A stretch of DNA of 64,000 nt from Amphibalanus amphitrite (Eukaryota; Arthropoda; Thecostraca; Balanomorpha; Balanidae), in contig NW_024881785.1 of assembly GCF_019059575.1 (NCBI RefSeq), positions 372,001 to 436,000 of the forward strand, given 5' to 3'. The notes beneath the pieces are model-generated. The model was not told the DNA's origin and did no database searches. It was given only the letters and a program-made list of their open reading frames with translations. Each line of letters opens with the position of its first letter. Within the stretch, counting starts at the first letter, position 1. Positions 23,179-34,939 of this stretch are shown piece after piece. The translations under genes and the position numbers were made by a program.

Positions 23179-25535
23179 TAAGCCGTGGTTGTGGATACAT
23201 CGCTGCAACTTCGACCGGAAATATGTACCGGCTTCCGTCCCACTAACTGACCGTCCCCTCCGGCCCTGTTCTCGCTCCGTTGACACCCGTCCCTGTCCGA
23301 CCGTTCCCGACACGCTGACGGCTGGACCGGTGTCGGACAACTCCCCAGCACTGTCCTCTCACCCATCAAAGTACCGCCATCGGAAGCCTCCCCTCCCCTC
23401 CCCTCCCCTTTCCATCCGCCGGAGGACCGGCCGGGCCGACACTAATGAACCGGACCTAATCAGTGACCGCACGAGCCGCAGCGGGGCCGGCCGCGTCGGC
23501 ATGGCGGTTTATTTTCAGTGGCCGGTGCGTCACTCATAGACCCGCGCCGCTCCCGATGAGTCGAGCCGCCCAGCGGGGCGCTTTGGGTCTGAGAGACAGA
23601 GCGGCGGGGTTTTGGAACTCCGGGAGCATGATGGCTACCTATTTGTGATTGACTGAGACCACGCGAGGTCGCTCGCAGGGGTGGAAATTCAGCTGCAAGA
23701 TATGCTATCTTTGCGGTGATTCATGAGTGTCGCCCATGATCGGGTGCAGCGCTGAAGCAGGAAGAGGAAGCGATGAGGTAGTCGTGGCCGACGAGTTGGT
23801 AATCAAACGCCGTGACATCATCTCTGATCAGCGTAACTGAGCGGTGGACAGAGTGCCGCCTTCAGTACCAACAGCGGACCGTCTCACAGTCGGGCCCGCC
23901 GCGAACAAATTGGCCTCAGAACGGGGGCAGCCGCATGATGTGTCTGTTTGCGTGTCAGCTGACACGCGCCGGCGGCACAGACAGTCATCCATCGCAGGTG
24001 ACAGGTCATGATTCAGATATGACACGGGACGCCGTCCCACGCCACCAAGCGCGTCCTGCGGGCCGCCCCGGCCGTCTGACTGACTGTAACGCTTAGCTGT
24101 CGTCTGTCAAACCGTGTCTCTGCCTAACTGTCCGTTCGAAGACCAGGTGCGCCTTCTACATGCGTAGTATCAGCTTAGAGCTGAGCGAGCGAAAGAGGCG
24201 TCGCCGTTTAAGATGTTTGCTGTCTGTATATAATCCACCACAGACTTATTCATGTATGGACTGTGCGCTGATCCGAGGAAATCAGCATTGGAGGCCCAAA
24301 AAGAAGTGCATTTTTATGGATCTTTTTAGGCGCCAAAATATTTTTAAATTGGAATGTAATGAAACCCATGGTTTTGTCTACTTTGCGGATTAAGATATTT
24401 TATTGAATGTTAAATAGATAATGAGTAGATGAATATAAATGAGGACATATTTTCTTGCTCAGTTAACCATGTGTTCACCTTGAAGCTATTTACTTCACAC
24501 ATGCAGCCGTAGTTCGCACGCGTTTTCACGCTTTTGAATGTTGGTTGTTAATTTATCTGATCGAGTCATTTACGTTGGTTTGAAAAAAGCTTTGCGCAAT
24601 AATGATAAAGAATATGGAGACAAAATGGCAATCAAGAATAATGGGAGAAAAAAAAAACGGTAAAGAATAAAGGAAAGACAAGTTATCATTTACTACTTCA
24701 GCAGTTTTACGACCGGACCGGAAAGTGTCTGGTGCGAAGATGTCATTCCAGATATCGAACCAGGCAAGGGGACTTAAATGAAACATAACTGCAAGCAAAA
24801 AGGCAACTTTTTAGCCTCCCGTATAGTCAAAAAGAAAGAAATGTTACCAGAAGAAACCATCAATCGGTACAAGAAATCACGCTGAGGACAATCGGATTTG
24901 CCAGAAAAACTATGCAAACGTTGAGCTCTATAAGAAGAAAAACAGGCCGCTATCGACGGCGCTAACTTCAGCATGTTTCCCTAAAATGCGGAAATGCCTA
25001 AATTTTGCTCCAAGAGAACTCGCTGAAAGGAGATATAAAATTAAAAATTATAACAGGACAGGATAAGAACTAGGACCTCCCGCAAAAGTACTTAAATTTA
25101 AATTCAAGAAGTTATTGCAGATCCTGATTTTCAATATAACTGTTTCAACTTTCACTGACCTGACCCAGAAGGTCAACTGAAAACCTAATGGTAGGACCTT
25201 AAAAATTAGGCATCATTGGCTCATGGGCTCCGCCACCGGGCGACGAGAGGGGGACACGTCCGCTCCAACGAAAATGTTGAGGGGACATACTATATCTTTC
25301 GTCCCCTCCCCCAATAATCAGTCCTAGGTAGGGAAATCAACTCTTCTTCCCGACACCAGAAACAGAAAGAAGGTACACATATACTCCGAAGGAAGAAAAA
25401 CTGATCGTTAATAACCTGTCATCCGTGGTTATATTGCCGCTGTGCTTTTTTAGTTTTGCTTTTCTGTTATGGGCGCCAATGATTTCAGTTTCCTTTTGGT
25501 AGCCCATACCGATAGGCGCTTTCTCCTACGTTTTA
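23179..25535. other. Intergenic spacer
   Basis: No supported exon. The stretch 23200-23640 is GC-rich. A short stretch near 25140-25230 (GACCTGACCC and GGTCAACTGAAAACCTAATG) resembles the interior of the TTAA-flanked elements and may be a decayed fragment. Confidence 0.35.
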
Positions 25536-26294
25536 CCAGTAAAACGCCTTTTGGGCGAAGAACGAGCGAGCGAGATAGTGAGCCCTGCACGTGCGGAAGG
25601 GCGAGAGGGTACTTCCAACGGGGCTTGTGCAAAGCACCCTTCTAACCGGTCGCTAGCGATGTGCCAAATTTGAACGCAATCGGCCCAGCCGTTCCTGAGA
25701 TCTGGAAGCGGCATTCTGCACGTGCGCGCGTGCAAACGGGGTCCAAAATGACTTTTGCACGGCACCCTACTAACCGGTCCCCAACCGTGTACCAAATTTG
25801 GACGCAATCAGCCCAGCCATTCTCGAGATCTGGAAGCGCCCGCTGCACGTGCGCACGTGCAGTAGCACCCTAACCGCAACACATGGGCATGCATTGCCTG
25901 GTGGGTGCCTACCTGTATGCCAAGTTTCAGCGAAATCGCCCCAGTAATTACAGAGTTATTGAAATGGGAACAAATTTGGCACCTCTTCTTGTTGTATTTT
26001 GCACGTGCAGTGGGGGTCACTCACAAAGATCAAGAGTACCCGGCCATTAGTAGAAGCGATGCAGCTACTCTACAAAAATTACCGCAAGATAATCGCTGAA
26101 GCGGCTGCTGAGATATGAACCTCTCAAAATCACTACTTTTGCAAAACAGCTTGAACACCCTTGACTTTTCACGTGGCACGTGCAACGACGGTCACTGAGA
26201 TGTGTCAAGAGTAGTCAATTACGGGGTAGAAGGGATGGGGCTACCCAGCAAAAAAGACCGTAGGCCAATCGGTCCAGCGGTTGCTGAGATATAA
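25536..26294. mobile_element. CACGTG-palindrome repeat, copy E, left part
   Basis: A long-subfamily copy like copy C. It breaks off at GAGATATAA, where the 3.9-kb element at 26295-30177 begins. Its right part resumes at 30178. Confidence 0.85.
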
Positions 26295-27384
26295 AGCCCC
26301 GGTCCCACTAGGGGATGCGACCACTTACGACCGCCCACGATCGGTGGTCGGCAAAAGGTTGTCGCAATTCTTCAAGAGCTCGTACGATTGGATGCTGATA
26401 TGAACGACTTGTCTTCAGACGTCGCGAGGTCATTTTGGTCGCCAAGAGGTTTTTGATGATGCACTAAAAACCTCCTGGCGACCGATTTGGTTGCAAAGAG
26501 TTCGCGAGAAACCGCAACAAGTATTTCATTGTTCGCTAGTAGGAGGGCGAGTATCGCACGACAGGTTTCGGTGGTCGCGGGCCTAGTCGGGAGCGGTCGG
26601 CGGTCGTATGCAAGACGCCGATAATCGCACGACGTTCTTCCCAACATCAGCAACCAGTCGCGAGACCACCAAGGTTTGATCGCCGAGCAATCGCACGATG
26701 GTGGCCGATTGCACGGTACTAGTCGGAAATTAGTCGACGACAGTGGTACGGACATCTCAGATCTTATACCGACCCTTATCACACGGCCGCGAACATATGT
26801 AGTGCTCTCACTTTGAGATCAGCCGTAGACGATGAAGGAGATGCGTAAAAAAATCGTCCATTTTCAGTAGATTTTCGAATAAAAACATCCCAATAAGAAA
26901 TAAGAAATGGCGCACCGCCTACTATATAGTGCCTCTCACGAGTCGGAGGTGGGATCCGACCCAAAAATACCGACCATTCCAGGCGGCCCAGCTCCAGAAC
27001 ATGAGGGACACGACACGGAACGTGACCGAGAAAAAGAAAATTGCTGAACAGTTGACTCTGGAAAAGAACGAGATCTTAAAGGTAGTGTGCCAGCTTTCCT
27101 GGACCGTATGGAGTTAATAGCCCAGATAAGAAGAACCGGATTTTTAGAACTTATCCATACCTTCAAAACTCATGGAAACGTCTTAAATTCTTCAAATTTT
27201 GAGTACCCCAGTGCGAAACTCGCCCCGACGGGTTGTCGGTCGTACCCCAACCACATTTCACACCACTATGAACAATAAATGCACACACTGAAATCGCTAT
27301 TACCGATAGGCTCATCCAATCAAGTTTCGATAAACCCGTTCATCATCATCTCCTGCGGTTTCGAACACGCCTGTTAGGTGGTGC

Positions 27385-27616
27385 GGTAGACCGCACCCAA
27401 AGCCAGGGCCCCGGTAACGTGAGGTAGCCGAGTCGGGGCAGCGTGCGCTGACCCAAGCCGGGGCCGCGCGTCCTCCCGGTGTCATGTGATAACCCGGGGC
27501 TGCCCGGGGATGCGGTAGACCGCGCCTAAAGCCGCGGCCCCGGCTTGGGTCAGCGCACGCTGCCCCGACTCGGCTACCTCACGTTACCGGGGCCCTGGCT
27601 TTGGGCGCGGTCTACC
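27385..27616. repeat. Large inverted repeat with 84-bp arms
   Basis: The arm at 27385-27468 is the complement of 27533-27616 with a single mismatch. The 64-bp spacer carries a further partial copy of the arm (GCGGTAGACCGCGCCTAAAG). The transcript would fold into a long, almost perfect double-stranded stem. Confidence 0.9.
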
Positions 27617-28166
27617 GAAGTTGGCTTCTGCTCATACTTTGTGGTGCGGTGGTGGTGCGTCGGGCCGCGCGCTCTGACTTCGGCCAAGAAAAATACGTCA
27701 GCTGATCATTGTCATTTCTGCCACTTTCATGTGGTGAGATGGGGTCATAACTTTAGAGACGGCTGTTTCATATCAATTATTTTGCATAAAATAATATTTC
27801 AAACCATAAATTAATGTTCGACTGCCAAATTAAAGAAACAATACCAATACAGGCTTACAGTTTAAATTCGACATTGTGTTGTCTACGATTAGACAGCTGA
27901 TAACTCATTCCCGTACGTCGTAACTCTATAATGACCTTTGTTTATTGTCACATGTGCGCCGCATTCGCGATTGTTGCCGACGCCTGTTTGCAGGTCAGCC
28001 CACTACAGTTGTTATACATATCGAAAAACCGATAAACTTTTAGGCGAAAAAAGCACTATTTTAGGCCCATTTTTGATTTCTTTTGCGATATTAGGTAAAA
28101 ACAGAAGCTTCTTCTCCTAGGAAAAATAAAATGGGAAATCATTGGAAGGTGGCACACTACCTTTAA

Positions 28167-29030
28167 CCTTCGCCGGACATATTGGTTTTCTTCTACGCGC
28201 CGGCGAAGGGGGGGGGGGCGGGTACGACCCCCCTCCCCGTTTCGGCCTCTGAGGGAGCTAGCGCGTCTCAGGAAAACAAGCGTGTGCGCCGTTACGAGAT
28301 ACAGTTATTGACACCCGATGATAAGGTCTTAGGTCAACCGATGACATCTTACGTCAGGTCAAGTGCCAAAGTTATGGGTTCAGTTTTTGATGAATAACTT
28401 GGCTAAAAGAGGCCGCAAAGCCGCGATTTTGACATCATCGTGTTCGCCTTGTTGAGACTTGTCGAATGATATACTTTTTGTTGGGGTTGAACTCAGGTCA
28501 CGGTCAGGCCAGGGCTTACAGGTCACGAAGTTTGTCGAATGAGGTCATGTCGCATATCTTTTAATTTGGCAGGTCTTCTTAAGTCCATTGGTGGCTCTCC
28601 CGACTCGCTAGTTCAATTGGATCGGGAGTTATTGACGAAAAACTAATATGACCCTAGTGACGTCATTAACAATGCAAAAGTGACGCATCAAACTTGCAAA
28701 GAGTGCATGAAATCACGATTCGATATGCTTGGGGTTGGGATAGCTTAAGATCTTTCCCGGCGTCAAAATAGTAGTTTTTATTTTCCCCCATTGACTTGAA
28801 ATGGTGAGGTCACGTAACCGACCTTTCGTCATGTGACCTTAAGGAAAAATCTGAGATGTACAAGTTGTGAGACCTCTACTACGTCCTGTAAGTTTACTCT
28901 CCTTGTGAAAGCTCCTCTGGCACTGAGAGCGTTGCGAAGTTGCGACCTCTGAAGATCGTGCAGAGGTTCACTTCTGACGCCATAGGTCAATGACCTGACC
29001 TGACCCGAAAATGCGGCTGGTGTCAAAATA
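28167..29030. mobile_element. TTAA-associated element, left end only, nested in the 3.9-kb element
   Basis: Begins CCTTCGCCGG after TTAA at 28163-28166 and has a G-run/C-run block just inside, like the other TTAA-flanked elements. The interior has many AGGTCA-like words. No matching right end was found before family Q begins near 29035, so the right boundary is approximate. Confidence 0.5.
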
Positions 29031-29034
29031 TAAC

Positions 29035-29825
29035 CTGCCGATTTTCAAAATTCGAATGGCATTCGATTCCCTCAACGTGATCTACATTTTGAAGAAAGGA
29101 AGTCCAATAAACGCAAAAAGGTAGAAGGGGGATAGAAACTATACATTTCAGAGGCTTTTTCAACTCCTCACCATGGCCATGTTTTTCAACCAATTTTGAC
29201 GCAACTACTGCCGATCGATGCAGGATGAATCAGAATTTGACATGTATTACAAAAAAAAGCATTTCGAAAATTAATAGCCGGATTCCTACAGGTTATGAAA
29301 TTTGGAGGCACATGAAATACATTATCAATCGGATGTTTTGTTGGTGCTGTCACCAAAACGGGCTGGCAAATTAATAATCTCATTATGATACAAAAACGTG
29401 TGATAAAATGCCTAAATTAGATTGAATATTCATAGGCGGCATCAGGGCACCGAAGGTGGAAGGTGACATATACCTTCTTTCCTTTTCCCTGGAACCGCCT
29501 ACGATCCGTTTCTTGTTCACTTCTAAAGCTGTTATACCTACAAATAATGTTGATATACCTGCATAATGAATAATTTCAGTTATAATGCATCAGCATCGTG
29601 ATCTTTAACTAAATGACTCGCTTCACGAATAGGACCTCCCGATTCCCCATGCCCTGGAACCGCCCCTGATAAAGATATCAACTTAAAATTTTCAAGAAAA
29701 GTGCCCAGCTTAGTTTTAAGAAAAATCAGAAAATTTCGGCATCCTAGCTCCAGTCGTTTTGAAGATATTTCCGAAAAGCCTCAGGGATGGATGTAAACAG
29801 CCCCCCTCCCCTTGCCACTAATATG
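29035..29825. mobile_element. Dispersed repeat (family Q), left end missing
   Basis: Matches 1060-2092 in several blocks and adds the right end absent there, CAGCCCCCCTCCCCTTGCCA followed by CTAAT, the near-exact complement of the left end at 1014. It is nested inside the 3.9-kb element. Confidence 0.65.
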
Positions 29826-30177
29826 GTTAGCGGAACATCCGCTCTTTACCAATCGTGCGGCAATCGGCGATAGGTCTTGAACAGATCTTCAGTCGTCGGC
29901 GGCCAGTCGTTACCTATCGCATGACGTACTCACGGCTGTCACCGAGTTTCGCACGTCATTCGTGCGACTCATGCCCCAATTTTTTCTTGGTTCGGCAAAC
30001 TTCGTACGATGGTCTGCCACCGCTTGTGCGATTAGTCGTACGATGATTGCCGACCCTTTATATATGTGACCGTAATTGCGATGGATCTGCAGCATTCGGT
30101 GATGGTCGGCGGTGGTCGGCAATGATTTGGGTCGTAGGCGGTCGTAAGTGGTCGCAACGCCTAGTGGGACCGGGGCT

Positions 30178-30239
30178 TAAGCCTCTCAAAAGCGTTACAG
30201 GCCGGGTCGCTTCGCTCGCTGCGCTCGCTCGCTCGTAAT
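30178..30239. mobile_element. CACGTG-palindrome repeat, copy E, right remnant
   Basis: Continues copy E after the 3.9-kb insertion: TAAGCCTCTCAAAAGCG followed by the CGCTTCGCTCGCTGCGCTCG end. The segment between the GGCCGGG run and the terminal repeat is deleted relative to copy C. Confidence 0.8.
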
Positions 30240-30313
30240 CAACGTGAGCCCACTGACGAATGTTCGCAATCACACAGAGAATTCCTAATACGAGTATAGA
30301 CTCCGCTACCGCT

Positions 30314-30643
30314 GCAGCGGTTGCCGAGATGTATGTAGGCCTCTCAAAATCCTTACTTCAGCAGAACAACTTCAACACCCTTGGCTTTTCACGTGGCACG
30401 TGCCACGTCGACGGTCACATATATGCTTCAACTTTGGTCGGTTACGGGGTAGAAGTGATGGAGCTACCAAATAAAAAAAGACCGCAGGTCAATCAGCCCA
30501 GCGGTTGTTGAGTCAAACAGCCTCTCAAAAGCGCGGGTCGGGTCGGGCCGGGCCGGCCGGGTTACAGGGCGGGTCGGGCCGCCCATACCGAGATTTTTCC
30601 GTTATATTGAAAAAACTCGCTTCGCGCTTCGCGTTCGCTCGTA
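30314..30643. mobile_element. CACGTG-palindrome repeat, partial copy F
   Basis: Contains only the right half of the long subfamily: TTTTCACGTGGCACGTGCCA, the GGGGTAGAAG block, GGCCGGG runs and a degenerate CGCTTCGCGCTTCGCG end. The palindromic left half is missing. Confidence 0.7.
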
Positions 30644-31195
30644 ACGAAATGGTGAGTTGTCGGTGAACATGTTCAATGTTTTCCGGTGGCGGTATATGTT
30701 CAAGTTTGTTTTACAAGGCAGTTGCGAGGCATCACGGCGTCTACTTAGGCTGCTCACCTGCTACTGACCGCGCTGCAGTTGACGTGTTACACTCTGTTAT
30801 TACTTATTGTTATCAATTGTCGCACAATGCGATGCTAAATAAATGATGATTCATGATGATGATGATGATAAGGACAACACAAGAAGCAATTTGTATGGTA
30901 AAACATCTCCAGCCCTGGCAGTGAAACGACTTCCTTTTTAACACATGAAGCGGGCGGCTGGACTGACGCTTAGAAATTATAATGCGGACTACGCATATAA
31001 AACGGTGCAGTGTTCAATGTCATTGTCATTAACATAGGCAAGTCGCAAGGTATGCGCGAAGAGAGCTAGCTAAGCCAATTGATCAATGATCATTCATTAC
31101 CGTTTTATGCACTGACAATTGACACGTAATAGCCACCCTCTTGTGGCGTGTCTGCTGACGTAAGTACAAATCCTTATTTGTTGTAGCATAGATAA
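30644..31195. other. Intergenic spacer
   Basis: No gene seen. A short GATGAT run occurs at about 30844-30868. Confidence 0.4.
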
Positions 31196-31207
31196 CATGA
31201 ATCTATT

Positions 31208-31519
31208 TTGTTTTGTTGGGTTAGGCCCTTTCGGTCTGACAAGACCATTGCAGAGCCGGAAGGATGATAGGAATTAGGGGGAGACATTGGTCTGGGCAGG
31301 CACCCTAGTGAGTCGCCGGGGCTGAGCCCGTCCAGAGGACAGGCCATCCAGCCCCAAGGCACTCACTGCACCCGGCTACGGGGTGCGCTCCCTCAGGAGC
31401 AGCGGTGCCGCTCCAAGGGAGCAGCCCGCATGAGATAAAGTTGCCTGTCCAGCCCGGAGGGGGGTTGCGGCGTGGAGGAGAAGGATTCCAGTGTCCTGAG
31501 GATAGAAGCACGGAACGGT
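31208..31519 (-). mobile_element. 312-bp retroposed insertion with 12-bp target-site duplication
   Basis: CATGAATCTATT stands on both sides, at 31196-31207 and 31520-31531. Read on the minus strand the insert ends in an A-rich tail (AACCCAACAAAACAA) directly before the duplication. That is the pattern left by target-primed reverse transcription of a LINE-type fragment or a SINE. The body is GC-rich and matches no family I can name. The surrounding sequence carries its own inverted repeat of AGATAACATGAATCTAT. Confidence 0.7.
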
Positions 31520-31531
31520 CATGAATCTATT

Positions 31532-33307
31532 ATTTGTTGTAGCATAGATTCATGTTATCTATGGACTTGCTAGCAAGTTTTGGAGACATATGGTCGGTTG
31601 ATAACTCTACACACACAAATCGACCTGAATGAACTTTCGTAGTTCGTATGAAATGAAACACTTGGGGCGTAAAGGCATTTTGTGTGATAGGCAATACCTA
31701 TTTCTTCCAAGTTTTATTTTCTGTTGAATTATTGGTTATCCCTCAAATGACCATGAGCATTCTGCATTACAAACCTATATCGAGTAACGTTATTCGAATA
31801 ATAAGGGAGGTCAAGTTAATTCGTAAGTTATAGGCACCAAACACTCTTTCGGTAGGTACCTATATTTAATCAAACAGTAGCGTAGCATTTCGTTCCGAAT
31901 AGCTGCAGTAATGAAGCGAACTGATACGAAATGCAGCCACGAAATGCTACTTTTTAGTTTGCCATGATAAACGAAAAATACCTAATCCAGAACAGCTAAA
32001 AGAAAATATATCTTCTGCAAATAAATTCTTCTCTTCTGCTTCTGCTTCTTTTCTGCTAATTCTTTTCTAATTTCTATTTTTTATAATTAAATTAAATAAT
32101 TATAATTAAAAAATTATAATTTCTAATGCTAATTCTTCTGCTAATAAATGCATGTCTTGTCTGCGTGCTCAACGAAAGGGTAATTGATTAAAGTGTCCGT
32201 ATACACATTACGCGCGCTGCCTGATACGGTCCATGATACGGCCTGTGGCGTGTGTGTGCCGCTTTTCCCGCAGGCACCGTATTCAGCTGCAATGAATGCT
32301 GCAAGACCCTTACATAAATCTATGACTGCAAAATTTACATGCAAATTACGGCAACACAGTTCCCACACCACTAACACGCCGGTATTCCCGGACTGACCTG
32401 TGTCGCGCCGCCCTCCGTCGGTCTCTCCGTCGTTACGCACGCGCTCTGCCCGTCGCCTCGGCGCTCCACCACTCCCCGCTCCCGTGCTCTGCACTGGCGC
32501 TCGCCCGGCGCCGCCCTCTCGCCTGCACCCCGCGGCGCCGCCTCCGCCAATCAGATAGCGGGCCCGGAGAGACCGCCGGCCGACCGACCAATCAGCGTGC
32601 AGAATGCGGCATGAGCCGCGCCGATAGTGTTATCGGGCGGAGAGATATGGCGAGCCATGAACCAGGGCGGATGGCAGCCTGTCGCAGGTATGGCCCGGCC
32701 CGCGGCCCTCAAATGACCCGACCCCCGCAGATTCCACCTGCCTCGGAGTTTTGACTCGGCGGGGATGGCATAATCAGGACCGAGATAGAGGGCTAATTGG
32801 GAGATATCCCACTCGCATGGTGGTTTATTTTTACGATAAAAGGTGTCATGGTCTTTTAGGTTTTAAACTCCGTAACGATACTCGATAGGATAGGAGTAGG
32901 TACTGACGTATTTTGGTTTGTGCTAAAAAGATTAGTACCTAAATAAAGCTTAATAAAATAAGTGAATGAGGACTTTACTCCACAAGAAATCGTTCGGGTC
33001 GGAGCTTTCCAATTGTATTTACAAAACTTCGTTAGCGAGTCGTAAGTCGCAGCGTGAATCCTACATACAGGAGGTCTGAGATTCTAAGCACGGCCACCCC
33101 GGTCGACCACAGGCTGCAGCCGATAGGTCACTTTGGATCAGTAAAAGAACCTGTATAATTTTGTTTTTGCAAAGAATAAAGATTGTGCCTATCGATCAAC
33201 GTATTTTTTACCTTTTCGAATTCGCATGGATGCGTATTTTGAGAATAAAATGTCCGTAGCCTGAGCGCGTTTTCTATATCATGCTAAATAGTAAATACTC
33301 ATCAAGA
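31532..33307. other. Intergenic spacer with AT-rich and CpG-rich parts
   Basis: About 32020-32140 is strongly AT-rich with TTCTGCTAAT-type repeats. About 32400-32760 is CpG-rich and includes the promoter-like cluster listed separately. No coding exon is supported. Confidence 0.4.
32547..32634. promoter_or_regulatory. Possible promoter: two CCAAT boxes and an inverted GATA pair
   Basis: CCAATCAG occurs at 32547 and 32588. An inverted GATA pair (CGATAGTGTTATCG) lies at 32622-32635, and a further AGATAG overlaps the first CCAAT box, all in CpG-rich DNA. No adjacent gene was identified, so promoter activity is a guess. Confidence 0.25.
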
Positions 33308-33309
33308 TA

Positions 33310-34211
33310 GGGGAGAGTGGGGCAATGGCGGACGGTGGGTAATGCCGGCCACCCATCTCTAGTGAGTACTTTGTCCATCACTAATCAGCTGATGTTGTCT
33401 ACATTTCAGTTGAGCGCCATTCTAGCACGTGGTGCAAGTTTGTCACGGTAGCTCCATTATTTTCATTTTTATAGCGTTAAATGTGTTTTTCGTATCTGAT
33501 TTTTAATTTTTGTTGCATCTATTTGCTGACTGTGAAATGTGTTAACGCATTTTCAGAAGAGCTGCTTTGCAATGACCTTCAATTAAGCCTTTCTTAGGCG
33601 ACTGCTGGATGTGAGGCGTTTGCGGCGCAATGCCTTTGACTGCTGCCTGCTTTCTTAAAATAAAGCTGACCTCGGGGTAATACCGGACACGTGTCCGGAA
33701 TGACTCCTCGCGGTTTAGTTTGCGACTTCTGTCGTTAAAGCTCAACGTTTCGGGCTGCTGTGTTTACGGCTGTGTTAGTTTGCTTGCTGTGTTTACGGTT
33801 GTGTTAGTTTGCTGCTCTGTTGGCGCCGCGCTGTTGTGTTGCAGCGATTGCAGTGTTGTGTTGCAGTGCAGTGTACTGTTAACTGCTGAATACAGTTGTC
33901 GTTTCTTAATTCTCACTTAAATTTCCATCGAAAGAACGGTTTAAGGATGAATACCAGTGACGATATTTCGACTTTTGTACTATTGCACTTAGTGGCCGGC
34001 ATTACCCCTCGCTTTTTTGCACCTCCATTTTTCACCACATTTTCGCGTAGGCTCTGAATCTGTCATCAGTGATCTGAGATACTAAAACTGGGTGCTATCT
34101 GAAAGCCTATTCCTTTGGCTATAACCACAGTCAAAATCACCATAAAATAGCTTCAAATAGCTAAGCTATTGAGCAAAATGCTTATGGTGTCGCCATTGCC
34201 CCACTCTCCCC
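33310..34211. mobile_element. 902-bp terminal-inverted-repeat element flanked by TA
   Basis: Ends are GGGGAGAGTGGGGCAATGG plus CG and its exact complement (21 bp). TA stands outside both ends (33308-33309 and 34212-34213). A second inverted pair, GGTAATGCCGGCCAC and GTGGCCGGCATTACC, lies within it. No transposase frame is visible. A TA duplication fits mariner-like and some other DNA transposons; the superfamily is unassigned. Confidence 0.85.
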
Positions 34212-34910
34212 TAAAGGTTTTTGGATTAAAAAAAAAAAACACCGAGCTGCAAATTGCATTTATTGGATTTTATGAAAAAATCAGCGAAAGCTGGTTCTTA
34301 TGCTCGTATTTTGCAACACCTTGTAAATCATGCATGAACATGACGTTACATTTTAGACTGACGCCCATGTCACTAGCTGACAATGGCGCCCCTCTCAAAG
34401 GAAAAAGTCGCCCCCTCGAGCACCATGGCCCCCCTTTCGCTGATTTCTGGCTACGCCATTGTTCATTGGTATACTTCTTCTGTATAAAAAACATGTCTGC
34501 AAGCTATGCCAATATTGAATGTCATGTGATGATCCTGGAAGTGCAGGCGAGACCTTTTCCAATGAAGGCATAGGCAGGCATTCGCATGAGGCCTGGCCCA
34601 TCATCTCAAACTCATTTTCTTGATACGGAAAGCAGCTCCTTCAGCCTACTTATTGCGGGACTTATTTCACTGGAGAGAAAAGAATAAGCCATTGCCACGC
34701 TGTCATATTCAACAATAAAATGTCTGAAAGAAATCCTTCCTCCTTCGTTAATGTACCTACCTACAGTATCCAAAATAAAAATGCATCCCCCGCCTGGGGA
34801 TTATTTCCTGTGGTTCAGGTAGATATAGTGTGTTGATTGTGGTAGGTATATAAAATAATTTAGTCGCTGGGTGGCCAATCGGTCCAGTTAAGACAAATGC
34901 GGGGTGAAGA

Positions 34911-34939
34911 CGGCGGCGGCGGCGGCGGCGGCGGCGGCG
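34911..34939. repeat. (CGG)n microsatellite
   Basis: Uninterrupted run of about nine to ten GGC/CGG units. Confidence 0.95.

Larger units (their letters stand above)
26295..30177. mobile_element. 3.9-kb element with TAA target duplication (PIF/Harbinger-like, non-autonomous)
   Basis: Both ends carry AGCCCCGGTCCCACTAGG followed, after a three-base mismatch, by TGCGACCACTTACGACCGCC in inverted orientation, about 45 bp in all. TAA stands at 26292-26294 and at 30178-30180. Removing the element and one TAA restores the GAGATATAAGCCTCTC of copy C exactly. Subterminal DNA on both sides is rich in TCGTACGAT and TCGCACGAT words. No transposase frame was found. Its interior holds a large hairpin and at least two other repeats. 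The 3-bp TWA-type duplication is typical of PIF/Harbinger elements (known); the assignment is inference. Confidence 0.75.

Noticed and set aside
26929..27117. A short charged frame inside the 3.9-kb element, considered as a transposase or captured exon
   Set aside because: Only 62 codons, with no DDE, Myb-like or other motif. Too little to support a call.
34380..34462. CAATGGCG and CGCCATTG as ends of a tiny inverted-repeat element
   Set aside because: The complementarity is only eight bases, with no target duplication; probably chance.
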